Assembly (NCBI RefSeq): GCF_022662175.1
Contig: NZ_JAKMCR010000001.1
Location: 186,001-250,000, forward strand
Source: Aestuariivivens marinum
GTDB lineage: Bacteria > Bacteroidota > Bacteroidia > Flavobacteriales > Flavobacteriaceae
Length of the DNA stretch: 64,000 bases
Direction of reading: 5' to 3'
Below the pieces are notes generated by a model that searched no databases, was not told the origin of the DNA, and was given only the letters and a program-made list of their open reading frames with translations. Both the position numbers and the translations under genes were made by a program. Of the stretch, positions 16,141-24,708 are shown one piece after another. The stretch's first letter is position 1; each line of letters starts with the position of its first letter.

Positions 16141-18243
16141 TTAAACTGCCTTACCTAAAGTCATTTCAGCTGCTCTAAAAGCTTTTACTTTTTCCAAAAA
16201 CTGATTGGCGTTTTCTATATAACAGGATGCAAATTCCTTTGATGGCGAAAATTTATTGATTTGATATACCAAGTCTGAGAACAAGGTTTCCAAATTGATT
16301 TTTTCATTAGTGACGAAAAATTCATCAAACTGACTCACAATACCTGCATGGGTATTGGTGCGTTTATTTTCAGCAATCAACAAGGCCTTTGCCGAATTTA
16401 TCATCGAACTATAGGCATGATAAATAGCGCTGGAATACACTTGATTAGCAAACGACTCGTTGGCATTTTCAATTTTCTCCTCACTCTCTAAAAATAAAGT
16501 TGCCACTAAATCGATAACCACTCCGGCACACTCCCCAACACCAATTTCCTTTTCATACTTTTCGGTATTGCCCCAATCGATAAAATCAGCTTGGGTTAAA
16601 TTGGTTACATCTTGTAAGTCCTGCAACAAATCGTAAAAATAACGCTCACCATGAGCTTTATAGTAATCGACAAATTTTTGTCCTTTGGCATTGGCTTCAT
16701 AATCATCCAAAATGCGCCTTAAGGCTTCTGGCCCTCGCTTACTTGGTATTTTAGCTACCTTATCGGCAAAAACGCCATTACCATCCCCTAAGTTTCCACC
16801 ACCTATTAATACTTGTAACGCTGGTGCCACCAATTTATCAGGCGTACGCACAGACATCCCTTGAAACCCAATATTGGCCATATTGTGTTGCCCACAGGCA
16901 TTCATACACCCACTGACCTTAATCACCAAGTCTTGGTTTTTCAAATATTGTGGGTATTCTGTTTTTATAACACGCTCCAACTCACTAGCGATACCCGTAC
17001 TACTGGCTATTCCCAGATTACAGGTGTCGGTTCCAGGGCAAGCAGTTATGTCGACAGCTTTATTGTAACCAGCTTCTACAAAACCTAATTTTTCTAATTC
17101 TGTGTAGAAAAACGGTACCAATTCACGTTTTACAAACGGAATAACAATATTTTGGCGCAAGGTCAACCGTAGTTCTCCTGCAGCATAGTTCTCAATTAAA
17201 TCGGCCAATAATCTCGCTTTATCGGTATAAAAATCGCCTAAAAGCACTTTAATACCAATAGCAACATAGCCTTCTTGTTTTTGAGGGATAAGATTGGTCG
17301 ATTTCCAAGTTTCAAATGCTTGTTGATCTTTTATATCTACCAGCGGAATATCATGAACTTCAACTGGCTTAGACACTTCATAAGCATCAACATCAATAGG
17401 AACCGATTTTAATTCAATGGCATTTTGCTCTTCATCAACCAATGCTTTGAAAGCATTCAATCCAATATCCTTTATTAAAAACTTCATACGAGCCTTAGCA
17501 CGGCTTCGACGTTCACCATGACGATCGAAAATTCGTAACACCCCTTCCATAATTGGGATAATTTTATCAGTGGAAACAAAATCATAAAGTACATCGGCAT
17601 GACGGGGTTGTGAGCCCAATCCGCCACCAATCATCACTTTAAATCCACGTTCACCATCTTTTACTTTGGCAATAAAACCTAAATCGTGCATATAAGACAG
17701 CCCTGTATCTTCATCGGACGATGAGAAGGACACCTTAAACTTACGTCCCATTTCCTGACAAATAGGGTTTCTTAAAAAAAAACGGAACAAGGCATCAGCA
17801 TACGGCGACACATCAAATGGTTCGTTAACATCAATACCCGATGTTTCATTGGCTGTTACGTTACGAACTGTATTTCCACAGGCCTCCCTAAGCGTTACAT
17901 CATCACGTTCCAATTCGGCCCATAATTCTGGCGTTCTGTTTAAATCGACATAATGAATTTGAATATCCTGACGCGTGGTAATGTGTAAACGTCCACGAGA
18001 GTATTCGTCGGAAACTTCAGAAATGCGACGTAATTGGTTGCTCTTTACTTTTCCATAGGGTAATTTTATACGGATCATTTGCACGCCTTCTTGACGTTGA
18101 CCATAAACACCACGTGCCAAACGCAGACTTCTGAATTTTTCCTCGTCTATCTTTCCGTTATTGAATAGCTCAATTTTATTGGCCAATTCAATAATATCCC
18201 TTTCAACTAATGGATTTTCTATTTCTGTTCTAAAACTTTGCAT
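16141..18243 (-). CDS. Sulfite (nitrite) reductase, siroheme/4Fe-4S, with C-terminal HEPN domain
   Basis: Six-electron reduction of sulfite to sulfide. Two ferredoxin-like and two siroheme/4Fe-4S domains occupy about residues 1-585. The cluster cysteines are Cys402 and Cys408 (CPGTDTC) and Cys446 and Cys450 (GCMNACGQH). The extra ~110 residues at the C-terminus read like a HEPN domain (YHAYSSMINSAKALLIAENK, then a THAGIV stretch). An arginine lies four residues before the histidine, close to but not exactly the RX4-6H motif of catalytic HEPN RNases. Context (cysDNH, siroheme genes, ferredoxin reductase) makes sulfite the likely substrate rather than nitrite. The HEPN tail has no assigned role. 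Confidence 0.9.
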   Translation of the reverse strand: MQSFRTEIENPLVERDIIELANKIELFNNGKIDEEKFRSLRLARGVYGQRQEGVQMIRIKLPYGKVKSNQLRRISEVSDEYSRGRLHITTRQDIQIHYVDLNRTPELWAELERDDVTLREACGNTVRNVTANETSGIDVNEPFDVSPYADALFRFFLRNPICQEMGRKFKVSFSSSDEDTGLSYMHDLGFIAKVKDGERGFKVMIGGGLGSQPRHADVLYDFVSTDKIIPIMEGVLRIFDRHGERRSRAKARMKFLIKDIGLNAFKALVDEEQNAIELKSVPIDVDAYEVSKPVEVHDIPLVDIKDQQAFETWKSTNLIPQKQEGYVAIGIKVLLGDFYTDKARLLADLIENYAAGELRLTLRQNIVIPFVKRELVPFFYTELEKLGFVEAGYNKAVDITACPGTDTCNLGIASSTGIASELERVIKTEYPQYLKNQDLVIKVSGCMNACGQHNMANIGFQGMSVRTPDKLVAPALQVLIGGGNLGDGNGVFADKVAKIPSKRGPEALRRILDDYEANAKGQKFVDYYKAHGERYFYDLLQDLQDVTNLTQADFIDWGNTEKYEKEIGVGECAGVVIDLVATLFLESEEKIENANESFANQVYSSAIYHAYSSMINSAKALLIAENKRTNTHAGIVSQFDEFFVTNEKINLETLFSDLVYQINKFSPSKEFASCYIENANQFLEKVKAFRAAEMTLGKAV

Positions 18244-18331
18244 GACAATCCCTCCTAATCTTCCTATTTCGACTGCAGTAAACGCAGGCTTATGAAGAAA
18301 TTTTTAGTTTTTTTATTTTTTTATTTAATCT

Positions 18332-18353
18332 TACTAACCGAAATATGTTAGTA
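18332..18353 (-). other. Hairpin just after cysN
   Basis: TACTAAC (18332-18338) pairs with GTTAGTA (18347-18353), and the stem extends to about 10 bp with a one-base bulge. It sits 3 bases beyond the cysN stop inside the operon. The minus-strand sequence after it is A-rich, not T-rich, so an RNA processing or stabilising role fits better than termination. Confidence 0.35.
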
Positions 18354-18356
18354 GAT

Positions 18357-19604
18357 TTACTGGATAAAACCAGCTCCTACTGTGTTATTGGATTTGGCGT
18401 CAATTAAAATAAACGACCCATTGGTCCTGTGATTTTTAAATTGATCGTAAAAAATAGGTTTATTTAGTTTAAAGCTTACTGAAGCAATATCGTTCATGCT
18501 TAATCCAGAAACATCATTTTCAATTCCTGAATAATCCGGATGAATCTTATGATTAATACGATCTACCTTCGCCAGTACTTTATTAACTCCATGCTGAACA
18601 ACATATTTCCCTCCTGTTATTAACTTTTCAGAATCCATCCAACACACATTGGCCGTAAATTGTTTATCGATGGTTGGCAAATCACCTTCCTTAACAATCA
18701 TATCACCACGACTCACATTAATATCATCTTCTAAAGTTATCGTTACCGATGAACGTCTCGAAGCAGTTTCATACTTTTGATCGTAAACATAAATATCTTT
18801 GATTTTAGATCTGGTTTTAGATGGTAATACAATAATTTCATCACCTATACTTAAATTTCCTCCGTACACTTTTCCCGCATAACCTCTAAAATCGTGAAAC
18901 TCTTCCGTTTTTGGACGAATAACATATTGGACCGGAAAACGCGGAGTTCCTACATTGAAAATATCTGCTTTGTCTAATTTTTCTAGATGTTCTAATAACG
19001 CTTCTCCTTTATACCAAGGCATTTTATCTGAAAGATGTACAACATTATCCCCTTTTAGGGCACTAACAGGAATAAAGGTGATTTTTTGGTCTTGGTAATC
19101 GCGTTTACTCATTAATTCTTCAAAATCGGCTTTAATCTTGTTGTATACCTCTTGAGAATAATCTACCAAATCCATTTTGTTAATGGCAACAACAATATCC
19201 TTAATGCGCAATAAATTATTGATAAAGAAATGGCGATTCGTTTGTTCAATCACCCCTTTTCTTGCATCAATTAGAATAATAGAGGCCTGTGATGTTGAAG
19301 CGCCCGTTACCATATTTCTCGTGTATTCAACATGCCCAGGAGTGTCTGCTATAATATAACTTTTCTTAGCGGTTGAAAAGTAGATATGTGCGACATCTAT
19401 AGTAATGCCTTGTTCACGCTCAGCGACTAAACCATCAGTTGCTAAAGAAAAATCCAAGTAATCATAACCACGTTGCTTACTGGTTTTTTCTATGGCTTCC
19501 AATTTATCTGTAGTAAGTGATTTGGTATCATAAAGTATACGTCCAATCAAGGTACTCTTTCCATCATCTACACTTCCTGCGGTTGCTATTTTTAATACTT
19601 CCAT
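18357..19604 (-). CDS. cysN: Sulfate adenylyltransferase subunit 1 (GTPase)
   Basis: GTPase subunit that drives APS synthesis by CysD. An EF-Tu-like G domain shows GSVDDGKSTLIGR (G1) near residue 10, DTPGHVEYTRNMVTG (G3) near 90 and AINKMDLVDYS (G4) near 145, followed by two beta-barrel domains to residue 415. It is the CysN-only form: there is no C-terminal APS-kinase (CysC) extension as in CysNC or NodQ. It lies immediately downstream of cysD with which it forms the heterodimer. Confidence 0.95.
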   Translation of the reverse strand: MEVLKIATAGSVDDGKSTLIGRILYDTKSLTTDKLEAIEKTSKQRGYDYLDFSLATDGLVAEREQGITIDVAHIYFSTAKKSYIIADTPGHVEYTRNMVTGASTSQASIILIDARKGVIEQTNRHFFINNLLRIKDIVVAINKMDLVDYSQEVYNKIKADFEELMSKRDYQDQKITFIPVSALKGDNVVHLSDKMPWYKGEALLEHLEKLDKADIFNVGTPRFPVQYVIRPKTEEFHDFRGYAGKVYGGNLSIGDEIIVLPSKTRSKIKDIYVYDQKYETASRRSSVTITLEDDINVSRGDMIVKEGDLPTIDKQFTANVCWMDSEKLITGGKYVVQHGVNKVLAKVDRINHKIHPDYSGIENDVSGLSMNDIASVSFKLNKPIFYDQFKNHRTNGSFILIDAKSNNTVGAGFIQ

Positions 19605-19697
19605 TTTATTTAGTTTGCGACTAGATTTTAGCTAATAGCTAATATTTTTTTACTTCTAATTTCTTACTTCTCCCAATAACAATCGGGTATTCATTTT

Positions 19698-20615
19698 TTA
19701 AAAATACCCTTGCTGTTTACGTTTTTCCATGGCAGCTTCAGAACGTTTATCATCTATACGGGCACCACGCTCAGAAATGGTACTCTCCCTAATCTCTGCA
19801 ACCACTCTAGAAATGGTTGTTGCTTCTGACAGTACAGCAGCAGTACAACTCATATCTCCTACAGTTCTAAAACGCACTACACGTTCTTCTACTTCCTCAT
19901 GATCATCCCGATAAACCACATCATCATCGGCAGACCAGATCAACCCATCCCTAAGGAAAGTAGCTCTTGTATGTGCAAAATAAATTGAAGGTATTTCTAT
20001 ATTTTCTTTTTCAATGTATGACCAAACATCCAATTCTGTCCAATTGGAAATCGGGAATACACGAACATTTTGTCCCAAATCTATTTCTCCATTCAACATA
20101 TCGAACAATTCTGGTCTTTGGTTTTTCTCATCCCATTGTCCAAAGTCGTCACGTACTGAAAAAATGCGCTCTTTAGCCCTAGCCTTTTCCTCATCGCGAC
20201 GAGCTCCTCCAATACAAGCGTCAAACTTAAACTCTTCAATTGCATCTAATAAAGTTGTTGTTTGCAAAGTATTTCTGCTCGCATAACGACCTGATTCTTC
20301 CTTTACCTTTCCTTCGTCTATCGAATCCTGAACATGTCTTACAATAAGCTCCAAACCTAATTCATTAACTAGATTATCCCTAAATTCTATAGTTTCAGGA
20401 AAGTTATGCCCAGTATCAATATGCATTAAAGGAAACGGAATTTTAGCTGGATAGAAAGCTTTTTGGGCCAACCTTACCAAAGTTATAGAATCCTTACCTC
20501 CAGAAAATAACAAGACAGGCCTTTCAAACTGCGCTGCTACCTCTCTCATAATGTAAATCGCTTCGTTTTCCAGCGAATTAATGTGTGATGTGTCTTTTTT
20601 AATCGTACTATTCAT
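19698..20615 (-). CDS. cysD: Sulfate adenylyltransferase subunit 2
   Basis: Catalytic N-type ATP pyrophosphatase subunit that forms APS from sulfate and ATP. The PP-loop SGGKDSITLVRLA is near residue 40. Further landmarks are the metal/substrate stretch MHIDTGHNFPE, IGGARRDEEKARAKER near 140, and the C-terminal MEKRKQQGYF typical of CysD. The start at 20615 gives a 305-residue protein of usual length; an in-frame ATG 21 codons earlier would run into the end of cysH. The gap to cysH is 13 bases. Confidence 0.95.
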   Translation of the reverse strand: MNSTIKKDTSHINSLENEAIYIMREVAAQFERPVLLFSGGKDSITLVRLAQKAFYPAKIPFPLMHIDTGHNFPETIEFRDNLVNELGLELIVRHVQDSIDEGKVKEESGRYASRNTLQTTTLLDAIEEFKFDACIGGARRDEEKARAKERIFSVRDDFGQWDEKNQRPELFDMLNGEIDLGQNVRVFPISNWTELDVWSYIEKENIEIPSIYFAHTRATFLRDGLIWSADDDVVYRDDHEEVEERVVRFRTVGDMSCTAAVLSEATTISRVVAEIRESTISERGARIDDKRSEAAMEKRKQQGYF

Positions 20616-20628
20616 AATATTATTTATC

Positions 20629-21249
20629 TTAAGCATGTAACCCACACTCCCTATTTTCCAATGCTTTTGTTGGATCAAAATATTTAAATTCGTTAGGCAG
20701 GTTATTTTCCTCTAAATATAAATCTAATTTATCATCAGACCAATAATAAAAGGGACTGACCTTTAAAACACCATCTTTACTCAAGCTAAAAACACCTATA
20801 GTGTTTCGAAAGGCTGTTTGTCCTTGGCGCAGGTTGGTGAACCAGACTTTGGCTTGATGCTCTTCCATAGCTCTTCTAAAGGGTTCCAACTTCACCTGTT
20901 CTGTAAACAAATCATGTTCAGGTGTATCAATACTTGGAATTCCCAAAACCACATTACGATGGGCCGAAGTTTGTTTGGGTACGTATAAAAAGATATTTAA
21001 GTTTAAATCTTTAATCACTTGTTCTGCATGACGATAGGTTTGTGGTGTATTGTAACCAGTATCACACCATACTACTGGGATTTTTTCCTCTACCATACTT
21101 ACGGCATGTAAAATTGCTGCTTCATAAGGTCTAAAATTTGTAGTTACAACCGCATCACCACTAAATTCTAAGGCTTTTTTTATGATTTCTGTTGGAGTTA
21201 GTTTTTTAAAAGCCTCATTTAGCTCCTCTATTTGTTTTTCAGTAAACAT
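20629..21249 (-). CDS. cysH: Phosphoadenylyl-sulfate (or adenylyl-sulfate) reductase
   Basis: Reduces PAPS or APS to sulfite with thioredoxin. A PP-loop-like fold has VVWCDTGYNTPQTYRHAEQ near residue 60, and the catalytic C-terminal cysteine is in ECGLHA. The paired-cysteine motifs that hold the 4Fe-4S cluster of bacterial APS reductases are absent; only two cysteines are present. That points to a PAPS reductase, yet no APS kinase (cysC) is visible in the operon. The ATG at 21249 overlaps the stop of the upstream gene as TAATG, indicating coupling; an ATG four codons upstream is a possible alternative. Confidence 0.9.
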   Translation of the reverse strand: MFTEKQIEELNEAFKKLTPTEIIKKALEFSGDAVVTTNFRPYEAAILHAVSMVEEKIPVVWCDTGYNTPQTYRHAEQVIKDLNLNIFLYVPKQTSAHRNVVLGIPSIDTPEHDLFTEQVKLEPFRRAMEEHQAKVWFTNLRQGQTAFRNTIGVFSLSKDGVLKVSPFYYWSDDKLDLYLEENNLPNEFKYFDPTKALENRECGLHA

Positions 21250-21548
21250 TATTTTCCCCATTTTATATTATTCCATGCACGTTCATGAAAGAAATACAAT
21301 ACCATCTTAGACACAAACTCAACAGAAGCAATAGCAGCAGCAGTCTTAACTTCACCAACAATTAACCACGATAAAATCAATGTATCCAAGGTTCCTATAA
21401 CCCTCCAGCTAATGGTTTTAACCAAACTACGCTTTACTTTTTCGGAAGATTGTTTATTACACTCTAATGCATTTGTAACTTCGGGATTGCTAATGTTAAC
21501 TTCTTTTACCTCCTTATTACTTCTATTTAAAACAACGTCAATTATCAT
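21249..21548 (-). CDS. DUF2061 small membrane protein, first gene of the cys operon
   Basis: A 99-residue protein whose C-terminal ~65 residues match the DUF2061 pattern: RSLVKTISWRVIGTLDTLI, a hydrophobic segment to WLIVGEVKTAAAIA, then VSKMVLYFFHERAWNNIKWG. Two membrane segments are likely. The function is unknown. It recurs near sulfur genes, and here it heads the operon and overlaps cysH by one base. A role in sulfate or sulfite handling at the membrane is only a guess from position. The N-terminal 35 residues are polar and variable. Confidence 0.8.
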   Translation of the reverse strand: MIIDVVLNRSNKEVKEVNISNPEVTNALECNKQSSEKVKRSLVKTISWRVIGTLDTLILSWLIVGEVKTAAAIASVEFVSKMVLYFFHERAWNNIKWGK

Positions 21549-21562
21549 ATCAATTAAATATT

Positions 21563-21585
21563 ATTCCTATCGATTTAATAGGAAT
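21563..21585 (-). promoter_or_regulatory. Palindromic operator at the cys operon promoter
   Basis: ATTCCTAT, 7 bases, ATAGGAAT: a perfect 8-bp inverted repeat, 2 bases downstream of the -7 element and ending 15 bases before the first start codon. This placement across the transcription start is that of a repressor site. The neighbouring Rrf2-family gene is the obvious candidate to bind it (inference). Confidence 0.6.
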
Positions 21586-21587
21586 TA

Positions 21588-21617
21588 CAAAAATAAAACT
21601 TTTTATTACACGGCAAA
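21588..21617 (-). promoter_or_regulatory. Promoter of the sulfate-assimilation operon
   Basis: On the minus strand TTTG at 21614-21617, 18 bases, then TATTTTTG at 21588-21595, an exact match to the flavobacterial TTG-N17-23-TAnnTTTG consensus. The palindrome follows directly downstream. Confidence 0.7.
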
Positions 21618-21689
21618 CCTCTTTTATAATTTTTTAGAAAAAATGTAACTTTTTAGTGATAAAGTGATAAAAATGAAAGCAAATGAAGC

Positions 21690-22127
21690 TTATTTTATGA
21701 AATCACTACCTGTTACTTTACCTGAAAGATCTTCTAAGGTAGTGTTTCTAAAGACATTGAGTGTACTATCCCGAACTTGAATCATAAGTTTATGGACACT
21801 GCATAGATTTTCATCCGGGCAATCATCACATTTTTCATAAAAGTTTAAACTTACACAGGGCACCATCGCAATAGGGCCTTCCAAAACACGCATCACCTCG
21901 GTCATTAAAATTTCCGAAGGAGCTTTTCTAAGATAATACCCACCATGCTTCCCTTTTTTAGAACCAAGGATTCCGGCCTTTCTAAGGGTAAGTAAAATAC
22001 TTTCCAAAAACTTTTGGGGAATTCGTTCGCTTTTGGCGATCTCCCCTACCTGAGAAGGGGTATCGTCCTCCCTTCTGGCAATATAGGCTAATGCCTTTAA
22101 GCCGTATTTGGTTTTTTTGGATAGCAT
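21690..22127 (-). CDS. Rrf2-family transcriptional regulator
   Basis: 145-residue winged-helix regulator with the Rrf2 N-terminus (MLSKKTKYGLKALAYIA), the recognition region IPQKFLESILLTLRKAGIL and the GKHGGYYLRK wing. Near residues 95-115 are four cysteines in the pattern C-x8-C-x2-C-x5-C, so it could hold an iron-sulfur cluster like IscR. It sits 141 bases upstream of the cys operon and in the same direction. The likely job is control of sulfate assimilation in response to cysteine/sulfide or Fe-S status, by binding the palindrome at 21563-21585 (inference from position). Confidence 0.88.
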   Translation of the reverse strand: MLSKKTKYGLKALAYIARREDDTPSQVGEIAKSERIPQKFLESILLTLRKAGILGSKKGKHGGYYLRKAPSEILMTEVMRVLEGPIAMVPCVSLNFYEKCDDCPDENLCSVHKLMIQVRDSTLNVFRNTTLEDLSGKVTGSDFIK

Positions 22128-22302
22128 GTTGCTAATATAAATAATTAACTAATAACGATTATAAATTATTTAGCTAAAGCAAAGCATATACTGCATAAAT
22201 ATCCTAGAAAATTACAATAAACGACAAAAGAGGTTTTGTTTATTTGTTTTTAGGTTAAAAATATATACCTTATTGAAATCTTCTTATCAAAGAATAATTT
22301 TC

Positions 22303-23499
22303 ATGGAAAAAACCAATGTTTTAATTCTTCTTTTTTTTATCTCAGTTATTATTTCAAGCTGTAAAGAAAAGTCCACATCTTTTATTTATGACAAGGCCAT
22401 TATTGAAAATGCCGAAGCCCAATACGCTCTACTTTCACATTCAGTTGATTCAGCATTTAAAAGTAATAACTTTATTCCAAGAACAATAAAGGATACTGGT
22501 GGAGTCTCATATGTAAGTATATATGACTGGACCAGTGGTTTTTATGCTGGATCTTTATGGTATTTAAATTTTTTAACCGAGAATCCAAAATGGGAACAGT
22601 TAGCATTAAAATATACCAAAAGATTAGATTCCATACAATATTGGATTGGCAATCACGATGTTGGGTTTATGATAGAATGTTCTTATGGAAATGCCTTAAA
22701 AAAATTGCCTTCAAAAGCATTTGACAGTGTTATCGTTCAATCCGCCAAATCACTTTCAACACGTTTTAGGCCGAATGCAGGAATTATACAATCCTGGAAC
22801 GCATCCCAGAAATGGAACTGTCCAGTCATTATTGACAACATGATGAATCTGGAACTGCTTTTTCATGCCACAAAAATTAGTGGTGATTCAACCTATTATA
22901 ATTTAGCCGTTTCACATGCCGATAAAACATTGGAGAACCATTTTAGAGTAGATAACAGTTCTTACCATGTTTTAAATTATGATACCAGCAATGGCAATGT
23001 CCTTATCAAAAATACGCATCAAGGTTTAGCTGATGATTCTGCATGGTCAAGAGGTCAATCTTGGGGATTATATGGCTTTACGGTATGTTATAGAGAAACT
23101 AATGATAAAAGATACTTAGAACAAGCACTGAAAATAGCAGAATTCATAAAAACACATCCTAATTTACCTAAAGATAACATTCCATATTGGGACTATAACG
23201 CTCCTAACCAGAGTGATACCCCAAGAGATGCTTCTGCTGCTGCTATTGCTGCCTCGGCTTTGTATGAGCTAAGTGGTTTTTTAAAAAGTAAAGGGAAGGA
23301 ATACAAAACATTTGCTGATGAAATAATGTTTAACTTATGCAGTCCAAGCTATTTTTCAGATAATGGAACCAACGCAGGTTTTCTATTAAAACACTCGGTT
23401 GGAAGTCTACCCCATGGTGTTGAAGTTGATGTCCCTTTAAACTATGCCGATTATTATTTTCTGGAAGCCTTATACCGATTAAAACAATTGAATAAATGA
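22303..23499 (+). CDS. GH88-family unsaturated glucuronyl hydrolase, lipoprotein
   Basis: Cleaves unsaturated uronic acids from oligosaccharides left by polysaccharide lyases, by hydration of the double bond. The start at the ATG (22303) gives a lipoprotein signal with lipobox ISSC; a TTG ten codons upstream is in frame but less likely. The alpha6/alpha6 barrel carries the two GH88 aspartates: NHDVGF near residue 110 and VIIDNMMNLELL near 170. Other signatures are SAWSRGQSWGLYGF near 250 and DTPRDASAAAIAASAL near 310. It overlaps the next gene by 4 bases. No lyase or SusCD pair is nearby, so the native substrate is unknown. Confidence 0.9.
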   Translation: MEKTNVLILLFFISVIISSCKEKSTSFIYDKAIIENAEAQYALLSHSVDSAFKSNNFIPRTIKDTGGVSYVSIYDWTSGFYAGSLWYLNFLTENPKWEQLALKYTKRLDSIQYWIGNHDVGFMIECSYGNALKKLPSKAFDSVIVQSAKSLSTRFRPNAGIIQSWNASQKWNCPVIIDNMMNLELLFHATKISGDSTYYNLAVSHADKTLENHFRVDNSSYHVLNYDTSNGNVLIKNTHQGLADDSAWSRGQSWGLYGFTVCYRETNDKRYLEQALKIAEFIKTHPNLPKDNIPYWDYNAPNQSDTPRDASAAAIAASALYELSGFLKSKGKEYKTFADEIMFNLCSPSYFSDNGTNAGFLLKHSVGSLPHGVEVDVPLNYADYYFLEALYRLKQLNK

Positions 23500-24704
23500 T
23501 GAAAAAATATACATCCATACTTATTGCGTTTTTTATTTCATTTATTGTACTATCTCAAAATGACAGAACCGTTTGGGTAAATGAACTTACCAAAATGGCA
23601 AAACCCGTATTAATAGCACTAGCTAACGATGAACTAAAAGAAACCATGCCCATAGAACAAAGTAGTTTTGAATATGGAGACCGAAGCACGTTTGCTGGTT
23701 TGGAAGCTTTTGGCAGATTAATGGCTGGTATTTCACCTTGGTTAGAATTGGGGCCAAGCCCTACCGAAGAGGGAAAATTACGCAAAACCTATATTGAACT
23801 TGCCCACAAAGCCATTTACAATGCTGTAAATCCCAAGTCAAAAGATTATTTGAACTTTGACATAGGAAACCAACCTTTAGTTGATGCAGCCTTTTTAGCC
23901 CAAGCATTGCTGCGAGCCCCAAATCAACTGTGGCATCCCTTGCCTATAGAAACAAAGCAATTAGTTATTAATGCTTTTAAAAAATCGAGAACAATAAAAA
24001 ATGTTCCTTACAACAACTGGTTATTGTTTGCGGCCACTGTCGAGGCTTTCTTTGTGAAATTTGATGAAGGTGCAGATTTTTTACGCATTGAATATGCCTT
24101 AAACAAGCACATGGAATGGTATGTTGGAGACGGTTTATATGCTGATGGAAAATATTACCATTGGGACTATTACAATTCCTTTGTTATTAACCCGATGCTT
24201 CTTGATATAGCGATTGTTTTACAAGACACTTCACATCCTTTAAAAGGATTATATGATGTTATTTTAACAAGAGCACAACGCTATGGTGAAATTTTAGAAC
24301 GCCAAATATCGCCTGAAGGCACCTATCCCATAGTAGGACGGTCTTCTGTATATAGATTTGGAGCTTTTCAAGTTTTATCACAGTTAGCACTTTTGGAAAA
24401 ACTGCCTAAAACCTTATCGGAAGGACAAGTAAGGGCAGCACTAACCAAAGTACTTATTAGATTACATCAATCAGAAGGTACATTTAACGAAAAAGATTGG
24501 CTTCAAATAGGAGTCGTTGGCCACCAACTTAAAATGGCCGAACCTTATATTTGTACAGGAAGCCTATATTTAACGTCTTTAGGTTTTTTATGCTTAGGAT
24601 TACCTGAAAACCATTCGTTCTGGACTTCAAAACCAGAACCATGGTCTATGGTAAAGGTTTGGGGTGGAGATCCTTTAGTAAAGCGAGACTCGTATAAAAA
24701 CTAA
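23496..24704 (+). CDS. DUF2264 domain protein, secreted
   Basis: 402 residues with an N-terminal signal peptide (MMKKYTSILIAFFISFIVLS) and a DUF2264 helical-barrel pattern: RSTFAGLEAFGRLMAGISPW near residue 65, DIGNQPLVDAAFLAQALLRA near 125, and YGDGLY-like WYVGDGLYADGKYYHWDYY near 205. DUF2264 proteins accompany GH88 and GH105 hydrolases in carbohydrate loci and are suspected glycan-active enzymes without a settled reaction. ATGA overlap with the GH88 gene indicates one transcript. Only 4 bases separate its stop from the end of the convergent metZ-like gene, leaving no room for a terminator between them. Confidence 0.85.
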   Translation: MMKKYTSILIAFFISFIVLSQNDRTVWVNELTKMAKPVLIALANDELKETMPIEQSSFEYGDRSTFAGLEAFGRLMAGISPWLELGPSPTEEGKLRKTYIELAHKAIYNAVNPKSKDYLNFDIGNQPLVDAAFLAQALLRAPNQLWHPLPIETKQLVINAFKKSRTIKNVPYNNWLLFAATVEAFFVKFDEGADFLRIEYALNKHMEWYVGDGLYADGKYYHWDYYNSFVINPMLLDIAIVLQDTSHPLKGLYDVILTRAQRYGEILERQISPEGTYPIVGRSSVYRFGAFQVLSQLALLEKLPKTLSEGQVRAALTKVLIRLHQSEGTFNEKDWLQIGVVGHQLKMAEPYICTGSLYLTSLGFLCLGLPENHSFWTSKPEPWSMVKVWGGDPLVKRDSYKN

Positions 24705-24708
24705 ACGA

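Noticed and set aside
18265-18290. TTTCGACTGCAGTAAACGCAGG as a fourth family B repeat
   Set aside because: Matches only the TCGACT core; too weak to call.
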